Assembly (NCBI RefSeq): GCF_000219625.1
Contig: NC_018215.1
Location: 1,178,001-1,242,000 of the forward strand
Direction of reading: 5' to 3'
DNA: 64,000 nucleotides
DNA from: Zymoseptoria tritici IPO323
Lineage: Eukaryota > Ascomycota > Dothideomycetes > Mycosphaerellales > Mycosphaerellaceae
Positions 54,430 through 64,000 of this stretch are shown here, piece after piece. The stretch's first letter is position 1. Each line of letters begins with the position of its first letter. Position numbers and translations under genes: made by a program. The notes beneath the pieces were generated by a model. The model worked only from the letters and a program-made list of their open reading frames with translations. It searched no databases and had not been told where the DNA came from.

Positions 54430-55866
54430 CTAGGAGGTCTTCTCCAGCGGAGCAGCGCTCTCTGTTGTGGTCGCCTGCCCTGGAACAACAGTTCCCGTTT
54501 GCTGGCCTGCAACCGGAGACGCCGCTGTAGCCTCAGGATAGGTTGCAGAGGTCTGGCGAGGCTCGATCGGGCTGGCGGGAGTACTCGAAGGCAAGTCATT
54601 CGTCGCCTGGCCAGCAACACCAGCGATAACACCGTGCCACTTCAGAGCATCTTCCGGAGTGTGCGCCTTGAAAGCGAATTCGTGGGCTCTGGAGAGCTTG
54701 GACATGGCGCCCCCGCTGGCATCCTTTCCACGTACGTTGAATTTGACGCCATCCACGGCGCCGATCATGCAGTCGGGCAGGTACAAGCTGTTCTCGGGAG
54801 TGGGATCCTTGGCGAAGTCGTCGTCGGTCTTGAACTCGTGGAGGTACTTGGAAGGAGTGACGGCGTAGAAGCCGGCCTCGTACTTCTTGAGCAGACCGCT
54901 CTTGCGCTCGAGGGATCCGGCGATGAGAGGGCGGGTGGATCGGTGGTCCTGGTTAGCGAAGCCGATGCTCTCGATTGTGCGCTTGCCCGCGCTCGGGTCG
55001 ACGAGTACATTGGCGTGCCTCTTGACGAAGCTGTTCCACTCGAAGTCGACTGGGATACGTTGGGCCTACAGGAGTTAGTCTTTGCTTGACAAGGAGAGGG
55101 CATGTGCAAAACTTACATTGGCAGTAACATCGCCGTACATGGTACGCGTCTGCTCCGCCTGGCTGCTCAATACCTGGTTGAGCTGCGTAATTCCTTGTTG
55201 GATAGTCTGAATCACATGCGACTCGAATTGGGCAAAGTTGTTTTGCACCGAGATGATATCATCCCGGCTGTTGTTCTCCTCCAACACCTGCTTGTTCAGG
55301 CGGTGGTAGACTTGGCGCTGAAGAATGTATGGGTCCTCGGACGCCTTAATTGTGTGGCTCGAAGTCTCAGATGCGGCAGCATGCTGGCCGAGGAGCTCGA
55401 TGTGCTTCTGCGAGGCGTTGCGAGCCTTGTCCACAGTCTTGGACTGCTTTCCAACACCCTTGTCGAGCTCCTTTGTCTTGTTTTTGATCTCAGTGTGCAG
55501 ACGATGGAAGATTGGCAGAACGGATCCCTTGAGCGTCTTGGCTGTCTCGTGGTGGCTGTTCTGGAGTCCTTGGGTGTTGGTGCGGACGTTGTCGAAGAGT
55601 CCAGCAATACCGCCCAAACTCTGATCGAAGTGGTGTCCTTCCTTCAACGGGCTGTTCACCGTCTTGAGGACCTTCTCATAGTCCTTGGAAGTGGAGTTAT
55701 GGAGCTTCTCGGTTGCCTCGACGTAGTCCTCTAGGTAGGCGGTCGCGTGCTTCCAAGCTGACAGGCGCTCGTGGAAGAGCTTGCTGGTCTCGCTGGTGTC
55801 GTCGTCGGGGATCGCATCGTTGGAAGAGCCGGTGGCAGTGCGTACGGGCATTGGTTGGCCGCTCAT
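54430..55866 (-). CDS. SLM1: PI(4,5)P2-binding TORC2 effector Slm1/Slm2
   Basis: Two exons (55866-55117, 55065-54430) with a 51-nt intron (GTAAGT..GTAG, branch ACTAAC) give 461 aa. Slm proteins sit at eisosomes, bind PI(4,5)P2 and bring TORC2 to Ypk1. Residues about 25-250 are the F-BAR-like helical region (LFHERLSAWKHATAYLEDY, HHFDQSLGGIAGLFDNVR, QTIQQGITQLNQVL). A PH domain lies at about 296-400 (IAGSLERKSGLLKKYEAGFY, YLPDCMIGAVDGVKFNV, ALKWHGVIAG). The last 60 residues are a Ser/Thr/Pro tail. A possible 5' UTR intron ending at tttacag just before the ATG (about 55880) may exist. Confidence 0.93.
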
Positions 55867-57503
55867 ATTGGGCGCTGTAAACGATGGTCAGTCCTCGATC
55901 GATCTCACGGTGGGTTCAACCGGGTAGAATCCCTGTCGTGCGGAGCAGGTGGATCGACGTACTATGTGTTACTGTGGTGTGCGATGGAGTACAGGAAAGT
56001 GTTGTCGCAAGTGGTTTGAATGGTCGTGTTATCTGTTGGAATATATCAACGTGGTGGAGACAGGAAATGTGTTGTTCACGTCGTGCTATATACATTTATC
56101 CTCATGCCGTTTCCTCCGTGCACTTTTAGCCTGCTCCAAGGAGGATATGACGTCGTTCGCACCTTCCACCGCAACAAAGAGATCGGACGACTCGGAATCC
56201 CGGAACCTGGCCTGTCCTTTACCTGGTAAGGTAAGTCCGGCAAGGGTCTTTCTGCTCAGCCACAGCGATCTTGTCGCTCTAGACCGCAATCGCCAATGAA
56301 AAAGCCTCCGTCTGAAGTCATATGTCGAACCCGTTTCCCTTCATTTGCTTCAAGGGGCTCGAAAACCTGGACATGCAGAATTGATACTGCTGGCACTGTC
56401 AATGACGATGTCGATGGAAACCGAAAACGAAGACGACGAGAAATGTGACTGCTTTCATCATTGCCATCTACTAGTAGCTAATACTACGAATGCCTCATAG
56501 TTCCAGCAGTCTGGTCGCCTCATGATTGAAGAGCAGCAAGGAAGATGATCTGTGGGATTCCTCCTGTCTCCACGCCAGCCCGATGGCGTCGAATCTGTCT
56601 CTCCACTGCTCGGCTTGGGTGAGATCACTGTTGAAGTCATCAGTGGCAAGACTGGAGCAATAATGTCAATACCAGCCCAGGATCTGCCTGTCAATAGATT
56701 CGATAGTGGCCTGAAACTTGGTGAGATCTTGGAGCAAAGCAAGCTGTATCGGATATTGTCATGTCCCGTCCCTGCTCGAGCACGAGGACTTTCCAGATCG
56801 AGTCTCCCGTAACGCCGCTGCATCTCGTTTCCGTGTGGGGGGAACGTGTCCTCGACGAGCATAGGTATCGTACGCGCAAAAATGGATTGGATGAGAGAGG
56901 ATCGATCGCATATCTGTCTCATCCTTCACGATGGAAGATAAGGGGTCATGCGACAAACTTTCATCGGCTGAAATCAGTGCCAAATGACGGTTTATCGAAC
57001 GTCGGATTTCGTGAACACAAGCTCGTGGATTGTCGTCGTGTTTAACGCCAGCTAAGCTCGCGTTGTCGAACGGCCAAATTCGCCTGGATATAGACTCGAA
57101 GTAATAGCTTCTTGTCAGGTCCAAAGCTCAGCTCGGCTTTCTTAAATAGGCAACGAGACAGCGTCAGTTCAGATGGACCTTTTTGCCGCAGTTGCTTTCA
57201 TCTAGCCTAACAAGATCCACGCCAAGCGTCCACATTAGCTAAAGTGAGAGCTGTCTCAGCGCATATGATAGCACGTTTTCGACCTGAAATCCAGCCCGGA
57301 AATGTTTATCGCATGACACCTAAGCTTCTGTCGATGAAGCGGGGCGGAAGCCGTTGCGGCAAACACTGCATGAGCTCCGACGATTTGGACAGCAGAAGCA
57401 TGCCCGTATCAGACCTCACCTCGACAGCGGTTCGTCCATCGACCTTATCTCAATATCGATAGGTGAGGTCCGATTGTCTCCCGTCCTCAAGCAGGACTAC
57501 AGG
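55867..57503. other. Large divergent region, SLM1 / alanine aminotransferase
   Basis: This 1.6 kb between two divergent genes is not explained by any family I recognise. A plus-strand frame at 56552-56812 (86 codons) and an overlapping minus-strand frame at 56458-56922 are the best open frames, but neither has a known motif. A TATA-like CTATATACA is at about 56085. The 300 bp before 57504 would be the ALT leader and contain short upstream ATGs. Confidence 0.4.
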
Positions 57504-59287
57504 ATGCTAGCCAAGTCTCAAAGGTTGGTGGGGGCTCCAGTTTACTATGCGTCACTACTATCTACTGGTTCGACCAACCCCACCTCGAAAAGCAACCTAA
57601 TCTCTCCGAAGAGCCTCCTGCTGCGCCCGAGTCCTCATCCTGTGAGAGCTACATATTCCACCTCGACCGCTGCTTCGACTTCGAATCGCCCATCACCCAT
57701 CATGTCTGTCGCCGGAGTCCTGTCCTCGGTCCCCCTGCCGACTTTTGTCCAGAAGCGCCTCTTCACCCAGAACACACCGGCAAACCGGAGCTTGGGTATC
57801 GACAATATCAATCCTCACGTGAAAGAGGCGAAATATGCTGTTCGTGGCGAACTAGCGATCAAGAGCGAGGAGTACCGGGCTCAGCTCGCAAAGGGCGAAG
57901 GCAAAGATCTCCCATTCGACTCGGTCATCAGCGCGAACATCGGAAACCCGCAACAACTCGACCAAAAGCCAATCACTTTTTTCCGACAGGTCGCAAGTCT
58001 GGTCGAGAATCCTCTCCTGCTTGAGCACGAAGATGTGTTGAAGAATAGCCTGGGTTACAACAGCGACGCCATCCAGCGTGCGCAAAAGCTGCTGAAGGAT
58101 GTCAAGAGCGTCGGCGCATACTCACAATCGCAAGGAGCACCTGGCATTCGACAGAGCGTGGCAGAATTCATCGAGAGACGAGATGGGTTCCCCGCAGATC
58201 CAGCGAATATCTACCTGTGTGGAGGTGCCAGCGCTGGTGTCAACGCTCTTATGACCGTCATCTGCTCTTCGCCACAGACTGGCATCCTCGTCCCGATTCC
58301 ACAGTACCCTCTCTATACCGCCACATTGAGCTTGCTCAACGCCCAGGTCGTGCCATACTATCTCGAGGAGGAGTCGAATTGGAGCACCAACGTCGACGGT
58401 ATGCGTACGGCTTTGAAGGAGGCGCAGGCCAAGGGCATCGATGTTCGCGCAGTGGTTGTGATCAACCCAGGTAATCCTACTGGAGGATCGCTGGAGTCGA
58501 GTAACATCAAGTCTGTCATCGAGCTTGCGGCCGAAGAAAAGCTTGTGGTGCTCGCCGACGAGGTCTACCAGACGAACGTGTTCGAGGGCGAGTTCAACAG
58601 CTTTAAGAAGTGCTTGCGCGAACTGCAGAAGAGTGAGAAGAACAAGGAGGGCAAATTTGACAACATCGAGATGGCGAGCTTGCACAGCATCAGCAAGGGT
58701 ATGGTCGGCGAATGTGGACACCGAGGAGGTTACTACGAGATGGTTGGGTTCGACGAGAAGGTGAGACTGGAAGCAGCCTATCTCAGCGAGATGATACTAA
58801 CTCGATCCAGGTTGTCGAACAAGTCTACAAATTCGTCAGCATCATGCTCTGCCCGCCAGTCATCGGCCAATGCCTTGTCGAGCTCATGGTCAACCCGCCC
58901 AAAGAAGGCGAACCCTCCTACGCTCAGTACCGCAAAGAATACGACACGACCTTCAACAACCTCAAGGAGCGTGCCAACGCTCTATACCACGCTTTCAAGG
59001 AAATGGAAGGTGTCGAGTGCCAGGAACCACAGGGTAGCATGTACCTCTACCCGACCATCAAGTTGCCACAGAAGGCGATCGAGGCGGCCAAGGAGGCGGG
59101 CAAGAGTGCCGATGAGTTTTACTGTTTGAGACTGCTGGATGCCACGGGTGTGTGTATCGTTCCGGGTGCTGGGTTCGGACAGAAGGAGGGCACTTTGCAT
59201 TTCAGGACGACATTCCTGGCGCCGGGCACGGATTGGGTGAAGAGGATTACGAAGTTCCACGCGGAGTTCTTGGAGAAGTACAGATGA
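57504..59287 (+). CDS. Alanine aminotransferase
   Basis: Two exons (57504-58760, 58811-59287) with a 50-nt intron (GTGAGA..CCAG) give 577 aa. The enzyme transfers the amino group between alanine and 2-oxoglutarate using PLP. The class I/II fold is clear: NIGNPQQLDQKPITFFRQV, YSQSQGAPGIRQSVAEFI, VVINPGNPTGGSL, VLADEVYQTNV, the PLP lysine Lys398 in SISKGMVGECGHRGGY, and the C-terminal FRTTFLAPG. The first 66 residues are basic, Ser/Thr/Ala-rich and lack acidic residues (SLLLRPSPHPVRATYSTSTAAS), as in a mitochondrial presequence. A second in-frame ATG (57702, MSVAGVLSSV) could start a 511-aa cytosolic form. The intron lies 21 residues after the PLP lysine. Short upstream ORFs precede the gene. 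Confidence 0.95.
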
Positions 59288-60024
59288 GGAGGAGTATGAT
59301 CACGAGGGAAACTTGGGTCCATTGGTAATCGGCGGCGTATGGAACGATTGCATAGACTCGTATCGGCGAACGATTTGGACATAGGATGGGCAATGCATGG
59401 GAATCAAGAGCGACTTTGTATCAAGACTTGGCCTTGCTTCGGAGGATCGACTTTCCACGACACGTGTCGAAGTTCCACGCATGTGAATGAAGCCACGGTG
59501 GCTTGAACTAACTTCTACGATCTTCCGTATACGTGGGGGTCTATTGTTCTTTCTGACCAGCAAACTGCGACAGAATCGTATGCTATGAGGTAGAGGCAAT
59601 ACTGCTCGTGCTGTCGGTTGAACAATTCCTACGCATCGCTATAATCACAAGACAATCAATATGCCACGAGCAGACGTGCATGAACAGATTCGCTGACATA
59701 AGAAAATGTGCGTGAACAACCTGAACCATTGCCAGGGCACATGCTACGAACCACCAACCAAACCCTGGGAGCTTGGACCCGCCATATTCTCGAGTCTCGA
59801 CCTCGACTTTCTTTGACTTTCTTACCTCACCTCCACCTCTTTAATCCTCCATCACTCACACAAACTCGCCAGTGGTCACACAACACCGCTGCACGCTCCC
59901 GTTATCCACCACATCCACGATCTCACCCCGCCGATCCCGTATGAACTGCCTTTAGACGAATCACCAATCCCACTCCTGTCTTCCCGGCACTTCGATTGCT
60001 TTCTTCCTCCGGATTCCTGAAACC
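59288..60024. other. Intergenic region upstream of the KH-domain gene
   Basis: About 740 bp between two plus-strand genes. The right third (59800-59930) is CT- and CA-rich, likely the core promoter and leader of the vigilin gene. No gene is recognised. Confidence 0.5.
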
Positions 60025-63000
60025 ATGGCTACCGATACCAATGTTGGCAGCTCCAGCGCCGACGGCCTCTCCGCTGCCGAGCGTCTGATGCAAAAGCACG
60101 CTTCTGAAGAGACGCACAACCCCACCGTGGAGGAGGTGCCCGACGAGGACCTCGTGGCCCACCCGCCGCCCTCTGACATTCCCGCGGAGTCTGCTCCGGC
60201 TTCTGATGCGACACTGTCGAGCAAGGCTGCAGGCAAGCAGCCGATGCGTGAGCAGCCTGCCGCTCCGAAAAAGCCGGCTCTTGATACCCAGTCTGAGGAG
60301 TTGTTCCCTGCTCTGGGCGCCTCCAAGGCTCCGGCCAATGCTGCTCCGAGCATGTGGTCGAAGAAACCCGCTGCCGTGGGCAAGGCTGCCAACGGCGTGC
60401 CCAATGGCAACACCAATGGATCGGCTGCGACTTCTCGTGCGTCTTCCCGTGCATCCGCTCCCGTGTCTGGAATCGTCACACCTGGCTCTGGTGCTCCGTC
60501 ACAGCGTGGCCCAACTCCACAGATGTCTCTCCCGGGTCGCTACTCTGAGCAGATCCAGCTCCACCCCTCGATGATGACTCCAAGAAATCAGCTGAAGAAG
60601 CCGGTGGCTGAGGTTCTGCGTGATATCAACAAGCGATCCAAGGCTACTATCGAAATGAAGTCTGGACCTGGCGGTGTCATTGTGTTCGAGGGCTCTGGTC
60701 CTGTGGACGCTGTTCGCATCGCTTTGAAGGAGGTCGCGAACCAGCTTTGTGCTAAGGTGAGAGTGTGTCCAACGATTAAATTCGAGCTCGATTAACAATT
60801 TCTAGCAAAACCTCAAGGTGCCCATCCCAATGAGCGTCCGTGGCAAGATCGTCGGCAAGCAGGGTGCTACTATCCAGGCCATTTCCAAGAAGACTGGTGC
60901 CAAGATCAATATTTCGAAGCAAGAGGCGGCAGAAATTCTCGAGGACGATGATATGGATGCGACAATCGATGTTCAGATCGAGGGAGACCCGTTTGCTGTT
61001 CAGATGGCGAAGCAGGACATCGAGAAGATCGTCAACGAGCACACATCCACGGCCAGTACTCGTTTGAAGCACATTCCCGCGGAGTACTACCCATTCTTGA
61101 ACCAGCAGCTTGCTGGCTCCCAGGTCGGACAAAATGCGAAGATGCAGATCCCACAATACACCAACTGGCGCCAGCAGGCACCGGCTCAGAACCCAGCATC
61201 GTTTGCCCCCCAGGCTGGGCTTCCCATCTCGCTCTCCGGTGATCGCCAGGCTGTTGCAGAGCTCCGAGCGGAGATTGACCGCCAGGTCCAGCAATTGCAA
61301 AGGCAACTCATGCTTGAGCAAATGGCAGTCGAGCGTGGAAGACACCAGTTCATCTTCGGCAACAAGGGCACTTCGCTCAACGAGTTCGTCAAGGACACTG
61401 GCTGCTCTGTGATCTTGCCTCCGGACGACGACGAATCCGAAACCCTCTACATCGTTGGACCCTCTGATCGCATCGAGGAGGCCAAGGAACGGATCATGGA
61501 TTTGGCGTCGAGCATGACCATGGCCAGCGCGGACATCTCCCGTCAATTTGCCAACGCCCCACGAGGCGCTCAGAACCACGCTCGTGATGTCACTCGCTAC
61601 TTGCAGCAGCGCAAGGCTATTCAAGACATTGAGCGTGCGCACAACGCTAGCATCGTTCCCGACACTACGGGCGCGTGGAACATATACGCTCCGGACAACA
61701 AGACCGCCATGAAAGCTCGTGCCGACATCATGAGTCTGGTCGGAGGTCACCCACCAAGCCGATTCCAGCCTGTTGATGTCGATCCGTTCTATCACGCTCA
61801 CATTCGCGAGCAGGCTGCCCGACAGATCCGCGACGACTATGGTGTTCGTGTCGTCATTCCCGACGAGTTTGACGAGTCGCCGATTCTCCTTGTCTACGAA
61901 GACCGCTCAGCATCGCCTGACTACCAGCTCCCAAGACAACCACCACAGCAGTCCGAGGTGCAGGCGTTCCAGCAGGCTCTTCAGCAAGCCCAGAAGCACA
62001 TCCTCGGAATGCTGAGTGGTAACGCGGAGATCACCTCGCGCGAGGTTGAGGCTCCCGTGAAGTTCCACGACAAGATCCGTCGCCACGTTGACCGTCACCA
62101 CCAGTCGTTGGGCGAGGGACAGATCCCGACTCAAGTCAGCTTCGGTGGTCCTCGTCAAGCCGCGCAAAGACGCAACCCAGGTCCGACCGTCAGTCTGCGC
62201 GGACCTCAGGACTCAGTCGACACGCTGATGCAAAGTCTGCTGGCCTTCATCGAGCAGGAGAAGCAGGATGAACTTGAGCGTGGCTTCACATTGACATTCG
62301 ACTTCCCGCAACAACATGCAAACCATCTCATCGGACGCAAGGGCGAGAACATCAACCGTCTCCGCGAGGAGTTCGATGTCGACATTCAGCTGAACGACGG
62401 AAAGTGCGAGATCAAAGGTCCCGAGGCTAAAGCCAATGCTTGCAAGAAGCACATTTTGGAGATGGCGAAAAAGCTTGAAGACGAGACCACTCACCACCTC
62501 AACGTGCCAGCCCAATATCACAGGGAGCTGATCGGAGCACAAGGCGCCCAGGTCAACCGTCTGCAGGACCGCTACAACGTCCGCGTAAACTTCCCTCGCA
62601 ACAAGCAGGGCAACGATGACGATGGCGATGAGGGCGGCTCGCGCCGCAAGGACCAGCAGCAGCCAAACGAGGTTATCATCAAGGGTCCCAGCAGGGGCGC
62701 CGATCAATGTCGCGACGAGCTTCTGAGCCTGCTCCAGTACGTCAAGGACAACTCACACACTGCTACCGTGTCCGTCGCACAAAATCAGCTGCCGTCATTG
62801 ATCGGATCTGGAGGCAAGGAGATGGAGGCTCTGCGTCTCGAGACTGGCGCGCAGGTCGATGTTCCCAGCGCCCGTGATGCTGCTAGCGAGAACGGACGTG
62901 CAGAGATCAAGATCAAGGGCTCGAAGAAGGCCGTTGAAGATGCCAAGAAGATGATCGAGGAGAAAGCCAAAGTGTTTGACAACACCATCACTCGGAATCT

Positions 63001-64000
63001 CGAGGTTGAACGAAAGCACCACCGCCTCATCATCGGATCTGGGGGTAAGTCTGATATTGAACTGAAGCATTGTGTTGCTGTACTAATATAGTCACAGGCT
63101 CGAACCTGCGAAACATCATCCTCCAAGCTGGTGGCCCAGAGGAGCAGCGCCTTCACAACCGCATGATCCGCTTCCCCAAGACTGACGTCGAGGGCAACAC
63201 CATTCGCGTGGAGGGTCAGAAGTCTGTCGTCGACAAGATCTGCTCTGCCATCGAAGCCCTTGTCAAGGACCAAGAGTCGCAGACCACTGAGAACATCGAA
63301 GTCAAGCCAGAGAAGCACCGTCTACTCATTGGCCGAGGAGGCGAGACTCGCCGTAACCTCGAGCAGCAATTCGGCGTCCAGATCAACGTCCCTCGCCAGA
63401 CCGACACCGGCCCAAATCGTTCTCAGGTGCGGATCCAGGGTCAGGCCGAGAACGTCGAGAAGGCCAAGGCACACATCATCGAGCTCACCAAGGACCTCGA
63501 GGGCGAGACCGTCTCCATTCCCCGCCGCTTCCACCACGTCATCGCGGATAACGGGCAATTCTTCCGCCGTCTGCGCAACGACCACAAAGTCACCGTCGAC
63601 CACGACGGCCAGCGCCCTCCACCAAAGACGACCGCTCCCACCCCAACCCGCGCCAACGGCGGCTCTATGCCTCTCATCACCGACGAGCCCGGCTCTAGCA
63701 GCCACTCCTGGGAATCGCACGATCTCAACTCCTCCACCGAAGAAGGCGACATCCCCTGGACTCTCTCCGGTGCCAGCCCTGAAGCCGTCGCTGGCGCGCG
63801 CGCCAAGCTTGAGAAGGCACTGGAGGAGGCCCAAAGGCAGGACACCATCGGCTTCCTCATCCTTCCGGACCCGCGTGCGTACCGACACGTCATCGGACCG
63901 GGCGGCAGTGAAATCAACCGCATTCGCAAGAAGACGGGCACGAAGATTCAGGTTCCACGGGATCAGCAGTCGGGCGAGGCGATTGAGATTGTGGGATCGA
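60025..64000 (+). CDS. SCP160: Multi-KH RNA-binding protein, vigilin/Scp160 (3' end outside window)
   Basis: Three exons visible (60025-60756, 60806-63044, 63098 to the window end), about 1291 aa and still open. Introns are 49 nt (GTGAGA..CTAG) and 53 nt (GTAAGT..ACAG). Vigilin/Scp160 binds many mRNAs and ribosomes at the ER. At least nine KH modules can be read, with GxxG loops such as GKQG, GNKG, GRKG, GAQG, GSGG (twice), GRGG, a degenerate ADNG and GPGG. Several GxxG loops are standard (GRKGENINRLREEFDVDI); others are degenerate, as usual in this family. The first 180 residues are disordered with a conserved SEELFPALGAS motif. The second intron splits the GSGG loop of the sixth or seventh KH. 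Confidence 0.95.

Noticed and set aside
1..64000. tRNA, rRNA, CRISPR, phage or bacterial operon features
   Set aside because: I looked for B-box-like GGTTCGA contexts and found no cloverleaf around them. The gene content is entirely eukaryotic nuclear.

Overview
This is a 64 kb piece of a filamentous ascomycete (Pezizomycotina) nuclear genome. The evidence is short spliceosomal introns (46-143 nt, GT..AG, once GC..AG), gene-dense chromatin on both strands, fungal-only families (copper-fist and Zn2Cys6 regulators, a GH128 glucanase-like protein, SWF1, RAP1, SLM1, BUD22) and one DNA transposon degraded in the pattern of repeat-induced point mutation (RIP). The style suggests Dothideomycetes (Mycosphaerella-like), but that placement is inference. 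I find 24 protein-coding genes, one running off the right edge, plus one dead transposon. I see no rRNA, tRNA, CRISPR or prokaryotic features.

Left part (1-11 kb): a small hotdog-fold thioesterase with a 10-nt micro-exon; an NmrA-like reductase divergent from a glutathione S-transferase whose frame is broken; a TBC1D5-like Rab GAP divergent from the mitochondrial translocase TIM17; the ribosome-biogenesis protein ENP2 divergent from a sulfotransferase-like P-loop protein. Middle left (11-31 kb): Mediator subunit MED13, cytochrome b5, a CRIB-containing PAK kinase, the ESCRT-0 subunit HSE1, the telomere protein RAP1, the palmitoyltransferase SWF1 and BUD22.

Middle right (31-50 kb): a HIRAN-SNF2-RING helicase, a copper-fist regulator, a GH128 protein, a Zn2Cys6 regulator, the other ESCRT-0 subunit VPS27, a 2.1 kb RIP-mutated Fot1/pogo transposon, and a DOA4-type deubiquitinase. 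Right part (50-64 kb): a 2-oxoglutarate/Fe(II) oxygenase, an uncharacterised zinc-finger-like protein, the TORC2 effector SLM1, alanine aminotransferase with a possible mitochondrial leader, and a vigilin/SCP160 multi-KH protein cut by the window end.

Most genes are unrelated housekeeping genes. The exception is a group acting on endosomes: HSE1 and VPS27 form ESCRT-0, DOA4 removes ubiquitin from the same cargo, and the TBC1D5-like GAP acts on endosomal Rabs. VPS27 and DOA4 are divergent neighbours with the dead transposon inserted between them. The most unusual sequence-level signals are the micro-exon, the GC-AG intron of HSE1, the Asp replacing a zinc-ligand Cys in the VPS27 FYVE domain, and the broken GST frame.
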